A model generated the notes under the pieces. That model worked only from the letters and a program-made list of their open reading frames with translations, did no database searches and was not told the origin of the DNA. This document shows positions 52,539-62,800 of a stretch of DNA of 64,000 nucleotides, one piece after another (position 1 is the first letter of the stretch; each line of letters begins with the position of its first letter). A program made the translations under genes and the position numbers. Origin of the DNA: CAZJLP01 sp964546955 (GTDB lineage: Bacteria; Verrucomicrobiota; Verrucomicrobiia; Opitutales; Opitutaceae); NCBI GenBank assembly GCA_964546955.1, contig CAZJLP010000009.1, positions 57,909 through 121,908 on the forward strand, given 5' to 3'.

Positions 52539-54050
52539 ATGAGCGACCAAAAGGAGCTGCTGACGACAAACCGGAAGGCTCTGACCATCAACCTGGACGA
52601 GCCGAAGTACGGGACTTTCGCCGAAATCGGCGCGGGGCAGGAAGTGGCGCGCGTATTTTTCCAGGCCGGAGGGGCCGCGGGCACGATTGCAAAATCGATT
52701 TCAGCGTACGACATGGCGTTCAGCGACGCGATCTATGGGAAGGCCCCGCGCTACGTGTCGCGGGAACGGCTCGCCCTCATGCTCGAGCACGAATACTCCC
52801 TCCTGTTGGAACGGCTGGCGGAGCAGCGCGGTGAGCGCACGACCTTTTTCGTTTTCGCGGATACGGTGGCGGCGCGCAGCTTCAGGGGAAATAACGAGTG
52901 CCACGGCTGGATTGGAGTGCGTCTCCAAACTGAAGCCAAGGGGCCGCCGAGCGAAGTGATGCTGCACGTCCGCATGTGGGACAAAGAAAACGTGCTTCAA
53001 CAGCAGGCCCTCGGAATCGTCGGCGTGAATCTGATTTACGCGGCGTTCTACTACCGCGACGACCCGCAAAAATTCATTCAGTCGCTGGTCGACAACGTCG
53101 GCGCCGAACGGATCGAAGTCGACATTCTCAAATTCTCGGGGCCGGCTTTCGCTCACGTCGACAATCGCTTGATGTCCCTCTACCTCGTGAAGCATGGATT
53201 GACGAACGCAGTGATGTTCGGTCCCGGCGGCGAGGTGCTCCAGCCGTCGGAGGTTTTGTATAAGAAAGCGATCCTGGTGGAGCGCGGGAGCTTCCGACCC
53301 GTCACCCACGTGAACGTGGACATGCTCAACTGTGCCTGCGCGCAGTTCGTCCAGGAGCCCCTGGTGAAGGGCAAGGATATCATCGTGCTGATGGAAATCA
53401 CGATGAACAACCTCCTCGCCTCGGGCGACCTCGACGCGCAGGATTTCCTCTCGCGGGTGGATCTCCTGGGCGACATCGGATTCACCGTCCTCATCTCGAA
53501 CTATTCGGAATATTTCCGGCTGACCTCGTATTTCCGGCGTTACACGAAAGAGATGATCGGAGTGGCCATGGGCATCAACAACCTGCTCGAGGTCTTCAAC
53601 GAAAAGTACTACGAACACCTCGAAGGAGGCATTCTTGAATCGTTCGGCCGGCTGTTTCGAAACGCGGTCAAACTGTACATCTACCCGATGCAGCAGCAGG
53701 CCTACGACCACTATATCGCGACGTCGAACGGCTCCTCCGCGGCGCGGGCCAGTCACGCCTTTGCCGCGGGTGTATTGATCAACGCCAAAAACCTCCAGGT
53801 CATCGACCACCTGCGCAATCTTTACGCCCACCTGCTCGAAAATCACTACATCGATTGCATCGTGGGTTTCGACCCCAACATCCTGAATATTTTTTCCCGC
53901 GACGTACTCCAGCGGATCCGCAACAACGATTCGACCTGGGAACGTATGGTCCCCGAACCCGTGGTCGCCGCCATCAAAAAGCGCAAACTGTTCGGCTACG
54001 TCGAAACGGTCGCGCCAAAACCGCAAACCGCCTCAGCTTTGGCGAAATAG
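52539..54050 (+). CDS. Conserved cytosolic protein of unknown function
   Basis: 503 residues; the start at 52539 (MSDQKELLTTNRKALTINLD) drops 46 unlikely upstream residues. No signal peptide, membrane helix or known motif is seen. The sequence has the look of a slowly evolving soluble enzyme: KYGTFAEIGAGQEVARVFFQ, SDAIYGKAPRYVSRERL, FADTVAARSF, HVNVDMLNCACAQF, YTKEMIGVAMGINNLL. From memory, very similar proteins of about 480 residues occur across cyanobacteria and other phyla under the label TonB-dependent receptor, which this sequence does not support. Function unknown. Two hairpins follow as a likely terminator. Confidence 0.8.
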   Translation: MSDQKELLTTNRKALTINLDEPKYGTFAEIGAGQEVARVFFQAGGAAGTIAKSISAYDMAFSDAIYGKAPRYVSRERLALMLEHEYSLLLERLAEQRGERTTFFVFADTVAARSFRGNNECHGWIGVRLQTEAKGPPSEVMLHVRMWDKENVLQQQALGIVGVNLIYAAFYYRDDPQKFIQSLVDNVGAERIEVDILKFSGPAFAHVDNRLMSLYLVKHGLTNAVMFGPGGEVLQPSEVLYKKAILVERGSFRPVTHVNVDMLNCACAQFVQEPLVKGKDIIVLMEITMNNLLASGDLDAQDFLSRVDLLGDIGFTVLISNYSEYFRLTSYFRRYTKEMIGVAMGINNLLEVFNEKYYEHLEGGILESFGRLFRNAVKLYIYPMQQQAYDHYIATSNGSSAARASHAFAAGVLINAKNLQVIDHLRNLYAHLLENHYIDCIVGFDPNILNIFSRDVLQRIRNNDSTWERMVPEPVVAAIKKRKLFGYVETVAPKPQTASALAK

Positions 54051-54075
54051 ATAGCGTTTACGGGGTAACGTCATT

Positions 54076-54155
54076 CGGGGGGACCTGTTCGCCTGGATCC
54101 TCGGGCGAACGCCCCACGGGCAATTTAGGGGAATCTTCCGTTCGCGGAATTCCCC
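54076..54155 (+). terminator. Two tandem hairpins after the conserved unknown gene
   Basis: Hairpin 1: GTTCGCC (54087-54093) with GGCGAAC (54104-54110), flanked by G- and C-runs. Hairpin 2: GGGGAA, a two-base bulge, TTCCG, a TTCG tetraloop, CGGAA, TTCCCC (54128-54155). That is an 11-bp stem with the extra-stable C(UUCG)G loop. No T-run follows, so termination is likely but not certain. Confidence 0.5.
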
Positions 54156-54175
54156 AAAACGGCTAGACTGCGCGC

Positions 54176-54949
54176 ATGATTTTCCTCCGCACCGTTGAGC
54201 GGCTGGGCGATGTCGAAGGAGATAGCGGCTACCCCTTCGGGGTTCCTCCCCTGCGAGAACTGCGCAAGTTGGATTTCACCGCGCCAGTCACCTTTTTCGT
54301 GGGAGAGAACGGATCCGGCAAATCGACCCTGCTTGAGGCGATCGCTCTCCGCGCGCGTCTCCCTGCCGTGACCCATCAGCCGCTGGAACACGAACCCACG
54401 CTGGTGCCGATCCACCCACTCGCGCGATCGCTGCGCCTCACCTGGCAGCCGCGCACCCACCTTGGATTGTTTCTGCGCGTCGAGGACTTTTTCAATCTTT
54501 CGCGCGAAATCAAACGACGGAGTGAAGTCATGGCGACCGTCACGGCGTTCGCGGATGACCCCGAGTCACAGGAGTTGCTCCTGCAGCAGAAGCAGTCGTA
54601 TGACTCGAAATATTCCGACGATCTGCATGCCCTTTCGCACGGGGAAAGTTTTTTGAAATTCGTTCAGTCGCACTTTCTCCCCGGCGGTCTGCACCTCGTC
54701 GACGAGCCCGAAGCGGCGCTTTCTCCCCAGCGCCAAATCGCCTTTCTTAAGACGATCAAGCTCCTGGTCGCCGAGAACGCCCAATTCATCATCGCGACCC
54801 ATTCACCTCTCCTCCTCGCTTTCCCCGACGCCCAGATTCTTTGCTTCGACGGAGGAACGATCAAGGAGGTAGCGTATTCAGATCTTCCCCACGTTTCCCT
54901 CACCCGCGCCTTCCTACAGGATCCGGAGAAGTTCCTGGCCTCGCTCTGA
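54176..54949 (+). CDS. Single-domain AAA/ABC-type ATPase
   Basis: 257 residues. Walker A FVGENGSGKSTLLEAIALR, a signature-like LSHGESFLKF, Walker B LHLVDEPEAALSPQRQ and a switch His in IIATHSPLLLAFPD. This is a free-standing ABC-like ATPase of the AAA_21/SMC-related type, with no membrane or substrate partner next to it. Such short proteins are common, and their role is not established. The start at 54176 is 21 bp after a strong hairpin. Confidence 0.85.
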   Translation: MIFLRTVERLGDVEGDSGYPFGVPPLRELRKLDFTAPVTFFVGENGSGKSTLLEAIALRARLPAVTHQPLEHEPTLVPIHPLARSLRLTWQPRTHLGLFLRVEDFFNLSREIKRRSEVMATVTAFADDPESQELLLQQKQSYDSKYSDDLHALSHGESFLKFVQSHFLPGGLHLVDEPEAALSPQRQIAFLKTIKLLVAENAQFIIATHSPLLLAFPDAQILCFDGGTIKEVAYSDLPHVSLTRAFLQDPEKFLASL

Positions 54950-55285
54950 TCGCGGAAAAAGCGGNNNNNNNNNNATTGACGTTAGGGCGAGCGCCTCCCC
55001 CCTCGACAAGCTCGGGGCCTTGAGTGAATGTCGAAACGGCGGCCGGGCCGTGGGTGGCCTCGATATGGGGTGCAATCCATGCGACGTTTCAACTGCACCG
55101 CGTCGCTATCCGAGGTTTGTGGCAACCTCGCCGACGGCTCGGCCAGAGGCCTCGCCACCCATTCAATCTTGGCCGCGCCACGTTTTTCAGAGGTTCTTCA
55201 TGCCGATCGTAGCGTATGCTCTCTTCTCTTAGCCCCGAACTTTCCACTTCAACTGCGTCCACCGGACTGTCACGCTGGCCTTTCC
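54950..55285. other. 336-bp intergenic region with a sequence gap (N10 at 54965-54974)
   Basis: Holds a ten-N gap, then a small inverted repeat CCCCTCGACAAGCTCGGGG around 54998-55016 and a hairpin GAGGTTTGTGGCAACCTC around 55111-55128. Segments with gtgggtggcct and aggcctcgccaccc are partly complementary. No credible protein gene: frames across it are Arg/Pro-rich. The true gap length is unknown. Confidence 0.5.
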
Positions 55286-56146
55286 ATGCGTTTTTACAAA
55301 TACCACGCTCTCGGCAACGACTACATCGTGCTCAATCCGGCCGATTTTCCAGATTGGAAATCCGCGCCCAGCGTCGATCAAATCCGGGTCGTCTGCCATC
55401 GCAACTTTGGCGTGGGTTCGGATGGAATTCTGTGGGGCCCGCTGCCGTCGAAGGAAAGTGAATTCGGTTTACGCATCTTCAACCCCGATGGGTCGGAGGC
55501 GGAGAAAAGCGGCAATGGCCTGCGGATCTTCTCGCGATACCTGTGGGATCAGGGCCTGGTCAAAAACCCCTCATTCACCGTGGAAACGCCCGGGGGCCAC
55601 GTGCAGTCGGTGATCAAGGACAACGGCAGCCTGATCACGGTCGCCATGGGCCGCGTGAGTTTTGACAGCGCCAGGATCCCGGTAAATCTGCCGGGCAGCC
55701 CGCGCGAGGTGCTCAACGAGAAAATCGTCGTGCTCGACCGCGAATTCACCTACTGCGCGGCGACGATCGGGAATCCGCATTGCGTGATTCCTCTCTCTGC
55801 TGTGACGCCCGAACTGGCCCATAAATACGGACCTCATTTGGAGGTTCATCCCAATTTCCCCCGCAAAACAAACGTTCAGTTTCTGCAGGTCCTCGATCGA
55901 AAGAACATCCGGATTGAGATCTGGGAGCGCGGGGCCGGCTACACCCTCGCGTCGGGCAGCAGCTCGAGCGCATCGGCCGCAGTCGCTCATCGATTAGGCC
56001 TCGTCGACAAGTCGCTGACTGTCCACATGCCGGGTGGTCAAATTGGAATCGAGATCGGCGACGGCTACTCAATCATGATGACGGGCACCGTGAACAAGGT
56101 GGCCGAAGGCGCGATGCATGAACAATTGTTTGCAGTGAAGGTGTGA
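55286..56146 (+). CDS. Diaminopimelate epimerase-like protein lacking both catalytic Cys
   Basis: 286 residues with a complete DapF fold. The N-terminus MRFYKYHALGNDYIVL and the conserved GNGLR, NPHCVIP, NVQFLQV and ERGAGYTLA motifs are all present. DapF uses two cysteines, one just before GNG and one in A-C-G-S/T-G. Here these are Ser75 (EKSGNGLR) and Ser223 (TLASGSSSS). The proton-swapping Cys pair is therefore gone. The protein may have another isomerase or lyase activity, or it may use Ser weakly. Start 55286 is by homology; the frame is open upstream. It converges on kinase 2. Confidence 0.85.
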   Translation: MRFYKYHALGNDYIVLNPADFPDWKSAPSVDQIRVVCHRNFGVGSDGILWGPLPSKESEFGLRIFNPDGSEAEKSGNGLRIFSRYLWDQGLVKNPSFTVETPGGHVQSVIKDNGSLITVAMGRVSFDSARIPVNLPGSPREVLNEKIVVLDREFTYCAATIGNPHCVIPLSAVTPELAHKYGPHLEVHPNFPRKTNVQFLQVLDRKNIRIEIWERGAGYTLASGSSSSASAAVAHRLGLVDKSLTVHMPGGQIGIEIGDGYSIMMTGTVNKVAEGAMHEQLFAVKV

Positions 56147-56172
56147 CCGCAGCGCCCGGGTACACGTCTCGG

Positions 56173-59100
56173 TTAGCTCCCCCCATCCACCGGCAGCTCT
56201 AGCACGAACGTGGCTCCGCGGCGCAATCCCTCGCTCTGAGCCGTCACGGAGCCACCCATTTCTTTCGCGGCTAACGCGCTGCTGTGCAGGCCGAAGCCAT
56301 GGCCTCCCTTTTTCGTCGTGTAACCAAAGGCGAAGATGCGCGTGAGGTTCTCGGGCGCGATGCCGCATCCGTTGTCCGTCACGGAAATATGGACGCGGCC
56401 CTCGCCGGAAAGGCGGAGACCCACCGAGATCTGCTTTTCCTTCTGGCTGGAAGCCAGGACCGATTCCTTTGCGTTGCGCAACAAGTTGACGAGGATCTGC
56501 AGCGCCTTCTGACGCTGCACCTTCACCCGCGGCACGGGCAGGAATTCCCGCGTGAGCGCGATCCCGTGCCGGCTAAGCGAGGATTCGGTGATCCGCAACG
56601 CGTACTCCACCAACTCAGCCGGCTCGATCGTCTCCACCAAGCCGGACACCTGCGCGTGAGTCTGCTGCGCCGCGACAATTTGTTTGATGTGCTCGACCCC
56701 GGCTTGCAATCCGCGCAATTCAGCCAGCGTTTCGTCGCGCTCCTCCACGAGGTGTGTCGCCAGTTTTTCCAAATATTGGGGGAGCTGAGCGCCCCGGGGA
56801 TCTGTGGCAAAAAATTCGATGAGCCGGTCCTGGTGCTCCAATAGCATCTGAGCCACCTTTCCCACGCTGACCATCTTGGACCCCGCCACTCGTTCCGCTG
56901 CGAGCGTCGCCGAGATGTTCACGCTGTTCAGCGCATTGCCGATGTTGTGCAGCACGCCCGTCGCCACCTCGGCGATTCCCGCCAGCCGAGAGGTTTCCAC
57001 GAGTTCATGCTGGGCCTGCCGCAGCCTCTCCTCGGTTTCGCGAAAAATCGTGGTGTCCCAAAACATGACCTGCACGCCGATCGCATTCTTGCTTGCATCA
57101 TAAAGCGGCACCTTCTTGACGTGCAGAAAACGCTTCTTGCCGTCTTTCTCAACCACCCGCTCGTACTCCATCGTCTCCTGCGTTTTCATGATACGCTGGT
57201 CATCCGCGCGTACCTTCGCGGCGAATTCGGTCGAGTAGATCTCCTGCTCGCTCCGGCCGATGATCCGATCCAGGGGCAGACTCGTCAGCTCGCTAAACGC
57301 GGCATTCGCATACGTGAATCGGCCCTCCGCGTCCTTGCGCACGATGATTTGAGGAAGGCTTTCCACCAAGGAATGGTAGAAATATTCCGAGGACCGCAGG
57401 GTCTCGTACGACCGCGCCAGTTCAGCGGTGCGCTCCGCGACATGCCGCTCCAGGTCGAGGTTCTGTTGCTGCAATTCTGCCGCGCGAGCGCGAAAGCGCC
57501 GCACGCGCAGGCGAAAAGCAACGATGGCGCCACCCGCCGCCAGCAGGACCAGCAGAGCGCGGAACATCGCGGTCTGATAAAAAAACGGCTCGACCCGGAA
57601 AGCCAGCGAAGCTCCTACTTTGTTCCACAGTCCGTCATTGTTGCTCGCGATCACTTCGAAAGTGTAATCGCCGTGAAGCAGCGTCGCGTACCGGATGGTT
57701 CGGTTGTTGCCCATCTCCACCCACTCCTTTTCCAACGGCGCCAACCGAACCTTGAAACGCACCTTCTCGGGCATGAGCAAGCTGGTGGCGGTATATTGGA
57801 ACTGAACGTCGTGGTGCCGGGGCGAAAGCACGATCGGCTTTGAACGGTCCGGGGTCCCGCCGTCGACGTTCATGTTTTCCACAAACACCTGGGCGGCGCG
57901 CGTGTTCACCGGCACGCGCCGAGGATCCACCACGGCCACGCCACTGCCCGTGGGAAAAAGAAGTTTGCCGTCCCGTGTGCGCGCTGCGCTTGGAGAGCCT
58001 GGCTCGCTGCACTCGGAGTCAGGCATGCCGTCGCGGCGATTGAAGGCCTGGACCGGGAGACTCGGAAGCCTGCCCGCTTCCAAATCATCGAAGGCCGCGA
58101 GAGGAACGCGCATCAGGCCGTGCGCCGAGCCAATCCACAGATGTCCCGTCCGATCCTCGATCACGCTTGAAATGAAGTTGTCGATCAAGCCGTCGCTGGT
58201 CGTATATGTCCTCCAGCGTTCATCTTTGAAGCGCATGAGGCCGGCTCCCATGGTGGTTGACCACACCGCTCCGGTCGAATCTTCATAAAGTGAACGCATG
58301 GCGGTGGTCGATTTCGTCTGATCACGACGGAACTGCTGCCAATTTCCGTCTTTCAACCGCGCAGCGGCATCTCCGTACGTCACCCAAACCTCGCCGTTGC
58401 TGGTCTGGATCACCATCCGCACGCTGCGATTTCGAAACTCCTTCAATTCGCGAAAACCTTGGGAACTGCGATGATAGAGCCCTCCGCTGGTTCCGACCCA
58501 GAGCCCCCCCGCGCGATCGCTGGCGAGCGAATTGACTCGGATGTTTGGAATCCCGGGCATCACCGTGTCCGGCGCCTCCTTAAGCTGTTGCTGCCAGTGA
58601 TGGCTCGAAAGCTCTTCGCGATAGAAATTTTCAAACTCGCCGTTTCGAGATCGATAGAGAGAGACATCCCCCCCGAGCCAGACCGTGCCGTCGTCTTCCT
58701 CGGCCAACGTGTAGAACACGCGCGGTCTACCTTGGGACAGAACAGGGATGCGCGCGGCGCGACCGTTTTGATAACGATATACCCCGCCGGTCCAAAGTCC
58801 GATCCAGATCGCACCATCCTGGGCTTCGATCGCGGTGTTGACCATTACATGGCCCAGTCCGGAATCGCGGCCAATCGCCTGGATGGGCGTATCGCGCATT
58901 TGGAATAGACCGGAATTGCTGCCGACCCAGATCTCTCCTTCACGCCCTTCCACGATTTTCGCCACGAGACTTGACCCAACCGAACCCGTGGCCGCCGGCT
59001 CCACTTTGCCGTTGGCCAAGCGGAAAAGACCGCCGCTCGTGCCAATCCAGATGTTGCCGTCGCGATCCCGCCGGAGAGCTTCGACACCGACGCCCGGCAA

Positions 59101-59892
59101 CCCCGCGTTTTCGCCAATCACGGTGATTTTTCCGTCAGGCATGCGGCAGTAGAGCCCCTGGTTCGTGCCGATCCAGAGGCGTCCATCGGACTCTTCCAGA
59201 ATGCTGTTGTAAGAGACGTTAGTCCTGCCCGGAAGCACCTCGAGAGATTCGACCTTGCTGTCCGAAACATGCCAGATTCCGCCCGTGCCTCCCACCAAGA
59301 GCGATCTGTCGGGACGCGACATGATCGCCCGCACCGTGCCTTTGACCGTAGGCCAGGTTTCCGGCGAATTGACGATGCGGCCGGCGCGCAGCCGGATCAG
59401 TCCATCCCCGGTGCCGGCGATCACGGAACCGTCGTTATGCACCAGCACGCTCCGCACCTGTCGGGTCCCGTTATCCTCCCTTTCGATGCGCTGAAACGCG
59501 CCCTCCCGGAAACGATAGAGGCCTCCGTTCGATGCGAACCAAAGGGTGCCGTCGGCTTCCTCGGCCACATCGTAGAAATTGACGGTCATCAAGTCGGCTC
59601 GCGTCGAAGCGCTGAACTGGACGAAGCGAGCCCCGTCGAAACGCGCGATCCCGTGCGCCGTGGCGAGCCAGAGATAGCCGTCCCGGCTCTGCCAGATGCT
59701 TCGCACTCGACTCGAGGGCAAGCCGTCTTCTGTAAACCAGCCTCTCGTCGAATAATCTGTCGCGGGCCGCAGGGGATCTAGCCCGTGGGCAACCAGTCCG
59801 CCCAAAAAAAACAACCCCGCAGCGAAGCCGCAGCGGAAGCGCAAGTGCCGCCCCGCACCCACAAGGCGAACTGCTTTACGCGGGGACCGCAT
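56173..59892 (-). CDS. Periplasmic beta-propeller sensor histidine kinase 2
   Basis: 1239 residues from ATG 59892, whose signal segment reads CGFAAGLFFLGGLVAHG. The layout is the same as in kinase 1: Reg_prop blades (IWIGTSGGLFRL, LWIGTNQGLY), Y_Y_Y domain, one membrane helix (ALLVLLAAGGAIVAF), coiled coil, PAS, H-box GVLHNIGNALNS (His982), and ATPase boxes NLLRNAKES, DNGCGIA and GHGFGLHSSALA. No receiver. Its start overlaps the kinase 3 stop by 17 bp, so the two are co-transcribed and arose by tandem duplication. Alternative starts at 59928 and 59949 lie deeper in kinase 3. Confidence 0.92.
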   Translation of the reverse strand: MRSPRKAVRLVGAGRHLRFRCGFAAGLFFLGGLVAHGLDPLRPATDYSTRGWFTEDGLPSSRVRSIWQSRDGYLWLATAHGIARFDGARFVQFSASTRADLMTVNFYDVAEEADGTLWFASNGGLYRFREGAFQRIEREDNGTRQVRSVLVHNDGSVIAGTGDGLIRLRAGRIVNSPETWPTVKGTVRAIMSRPDRSLLVGGTGGIWHVSDSKVESLEVLPGRTNVSYNSILEESDGRLWIGTNQGLYCRMPDGKITVIGENAGLPGVGVEALRRDRDGNIWIGTSGGLFRLANGKVEPAATGSVGSSLVAKIVEGREGEIWVGSNSGLFQMRDTPIQAIGRDSGLGHVMVNTAIEAQDGAIWIGLWTGGVYRYQNGRAARIPVLSQGRPRVFYTLAEEDDGTVWLGGDVSLYRSRNGEFENFYREELSSHHWQQQLKEAPDTVMPGIPNIRVNSLASDRAGGLWVGTSGGLYHRSSQGFRELKEFRNRSVRMVIQTSNGEVWVTYGDAAARLKDGNWQQFRRDQTKSTTAMRSLYEDSTGAVWSTTMGAGLMRFKDERWRTYTTSDGLIDNFISSVIEDRTGHLWIGSAHGLMRVPLAAFDDLEAGRLPSLPVQAFNRRDGMPDSECSEPGSPSAARTRDGKLLFPTGSGVAVVDPRRVPVNTRAAQVFVENMNVDGGTPDRSKPIVLSPRHHDVQFQYTATSLLMPEKVRFKVRLAPLEKEWVEMGNNRTIRYATLLHGDYTFEVIASNNDGLWNKVGASLAFRVEPFFYQTAMFRALLVLLAAGGAIVAFRLRVRRFRARAAELQQQNLDLERHVAERTAELARSYETLRSSEYFYHSLVESLPQIIVRKDAEGRFTYANAAFSELTSLPLDRIIGRSEQEIYSTEFAAKVRADDQRIMKTQETMEYERVVEKDGKKRFLHVKKVPLYDASKNAIGVQVMFWDTTIFRETEERLRQAQHELVETSRLAGIAEVATGVLHNIGNALNSVNISATLAAERVAGSKMVSVGKVAQMLLEHQDRLIEFFATDPRGAQLPQYLEKLATHLVEERDETLAELRGLQAGVEHIKQIVAAQQTHAQVSGLVETIEPAELVEYALRITESSLSRHGIALTREFLPVPRVKVQRQKALQILVNLLRNAKESVLASSQKEKQISVGLRLSGEGRVHISVTDNGCGIAPENLTRIFAFGYTTKKGGHGFGLHSSALAAKEMGGSVTAQSEGLRRGATFVLELPVDGGS

Positions 59893-62800
59893 CAACCGAG
59901 GGATTCGGGGTTGGAGCGGGGATGGCATCCGACGAGACCGGCAGTGCAAGTATGAAGGTCGCTCCCTTGCCCAAACCGGCGCTTTCCGCGAGGAGCGATC
60001 CTCCCATTTCCTTCACCGCCAGCGCGCTGGTATGAAGACCGAACCCGTGGCCGTCTTTTTTTGTCGTGAAACCGAAACCGAAAATGCGCGTGAGGTTCTC
60101 CGGGGCGATGCCGATCCCATTGTCGGTCACGCGAATTTCCGCCAGACCCGCCGGTGACAGCCGGACCCCGACCGTGAGCTGCTTGCAGCCTCGGCTGTTG
60201 TCGTCCATCGCCTGACTGGCATTGCGCAACAAATTGACCAAGACCTGCAACGCCTTTTGCCGCTGCACGGAAACAGACGGCACGGTCATGAACTCGCGCA
60301 CGACCGTGACACCGCAGTTGCTCAAGGACGAGTCGCTGAGGCGAAGCGCATACTCCACGAGCTCGATGGGCGACATGACCTCGGAAGCGTCGGATACGCG
60401 CGCGTGCCCCTGCTGCGCGGCAACAATCTCGCGGAGCTGCTCGATGCCAAGGCGCAAGTCCTCGACCTCCTCGAGCATACCGGAGCGGTCCGCTTCGAGC
60501 TGCCCGGAAAGCTTCTCGAGGAAACTGGGAAACTGCCTCCCGCGCGAATCCATCGTGAGGAACTCGGCCAGCCGCTCCTGATTTTCGAGGAGCACTTTGA
60601 CCACTTTCGAGAGGGATGGCAGCTTCAAGTCGCGGATACGCTCCTCGATCACGGAAGCGGATGTGTTCACGCTGTTCAAAGCATTGCCGATATTATGGAG
60701 CACGCCGGTCGCAACCTCGGCGATGCCGGCCAGACGGGAGGTCTCGATCAGTTCGCGTTGCGCTTCCTTGAGCTTCTCCTCCGTCTCGCGGAACACCGTC
60801 ATATCCCAAAATAGCACCTGGACGCCGATCGACTTGTTATCGGTGTCGTAAAGAGGAACCTTCTTGACGTGCAGGTACTTCTTCGGTGCGCCGGGCCGCT
60901 CCACGATGTTTTCGTACTCCATCGCCTGCCGGCTCTCCATCACTTTCAGATCGTCCGCGCGGGACTTGGCCGCGCGATCCGGCGGATATACCTCAGCGTC
61001 CGTCTTGCCGATGATTTCCGGGACGGGACGGCCGATCAGCTCGCTAAACGCGGAATTCGCATAAGTGAAACGACCGTCCGCGGATTTGCGCACAATGATC
61101 CAGGGGAGGCTCTCGACCAACGAGTGGTAGAAGTACTCGGACGATCTCAGCGCGTCGTACGATTTGGCCAGCTCGGCGGTCCGTTCGGCGATGCCCTTTT
61201 CCAGCTCGACATTTTGCCGCGCAAGCGCCTTCGACTTCTCCTCCGAGACCTTCAGCCGCCAGCGGACGATTGCAAAGATGAGCAATCCACTGAAGGCGAT
61301 CACGGCGGCGCGGAACCACCAAGTCTGATAAAAGAAGGGAACGACGATGAAGCTCCGCCGAGCGACGACTTCGTTCCAAATGTCATCGGAATTCCCCGCG
61401 ATGACTTCAAACGAGTATTTGCCGTAGGGCAGACGGGTATAGCGGATGTCCCGCCGCACGCCGGTATCGTGCCAATCGGATTCGATCGGAAGCAATCGTA
61501 CTTTGAATCGGACTTTTTCCGGCGCGGCGAGCGAAATGGCCGTGTACTCGAATTGCACGTCGCTGTGGCTCGGTTCGATTCTCAACCCGTCGTCGAGTTG
61601 AACGGGCTTGCCGCTCACATGCATTCGCTCGATATGAACGACCGGGGGCCTGGGGTTGGGCGAGATACGTTTGGGGTCCACGTAGGCCACGCCAAGATCC
61701 GTCGCGAAGAGCAACCGGCCGTCGCGCGTCTTGGCCGCACCATTGACGCTTGCATTGCTGATCTCCGCGACCGGCATGCCATCGAATTTCGTGAACACCT
61801 GGGGAGAAAGAGTCGAGATCCGGCCCGCATCGAAATCATCGAAGGCGGACCGTTGTATGCGAAGCATGCCCCGGGCGGTTCCGATCCAAAGAAAACCGAG
61901 ATCGTCCTCGATGATGTTCGAGGTGAAATCGTCGAGCAGGCCGTCCCGGGCCGTGAAAATCTTCCATCTGCCTTCCTTGTAACGGAGAAGTCCGTCGCCT
62001 TCGGAGGTCGCCCAGATCGAGCCGGCCGAGTCCTCGTACAGATGAAGTGCTCGATCTGTCGTGAAACCGTTCGAGGCGTCGTGTGCAATTCGCTCTTGCC
62101 CTCGCACCGTCAGCACGAGATTGCTGGCACAACCCCAGAGGGAACCGTCCTTGGCCTGAATCACCGAACGTAGATTGGTCGGCCGTCCTTTTATTCCCGG
62201 AACGACGCGGAAACCGAGATTCGGGTCGACGTAGTGAAGACCGGCGTTGGTCGCCAACCACCAACCCGCCTCGCGGTCCGCGATCATCGACCCCGCCCGC
62301 GCATGAAGGATTCCCGGCAAAACGTAGTCGGGATTCTTGGCGATGGCCGCACGATGCACGCGGTCGTCTGTCGCGATGGAGTACGGCTTGATCGCCCCAT
62401 CCGCGTAGCGGAACAAGCCGGCGTAGGCTCCGATCCAGAGCGCTCCGGAGGCAGCCTCTTCGAAGAGCATGGCAATCTGGTCGGTCTTGAAGGTCCCGGG
62501 CAGCACGACCGACGACGCGCGATTTCCATCGTAGCGGAAAAGTCCGCCACCCCAGGTTCCGATGTACCAACTACCGTCCCGGGACTCGATGACCGAGTAG
62601 ACTCGCGTGTGATCCAGTCCTTGCGCGACGCCGACGGATCGAAACGTGGGATTGGTCAGGCGATACAAACCGGTGAAAGTAGCGATNNNNNNNNNNCGCG
62701 CCGTCGGGATCCTCATGGATGTCGACCACCGTGGCGGCGCCCAACTGGGCGGGATGTCCGGACGCCTCAATGCGCCCATTTCGCATGCAAAACAATCCCG

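Noticed and set aside
52539..54050. TonB-dependent receptor
   Set aside because: No signal peptide, plug domain, TonB box or beta-strand pattern; the protein looks cytosolic.
55028..55285. N-terminal extension of the DapF-like gene
   Set aside because: The in-frame sequence is low-complexity translation of intergenic hairpins; homology begins at MRFYKYHALGN.
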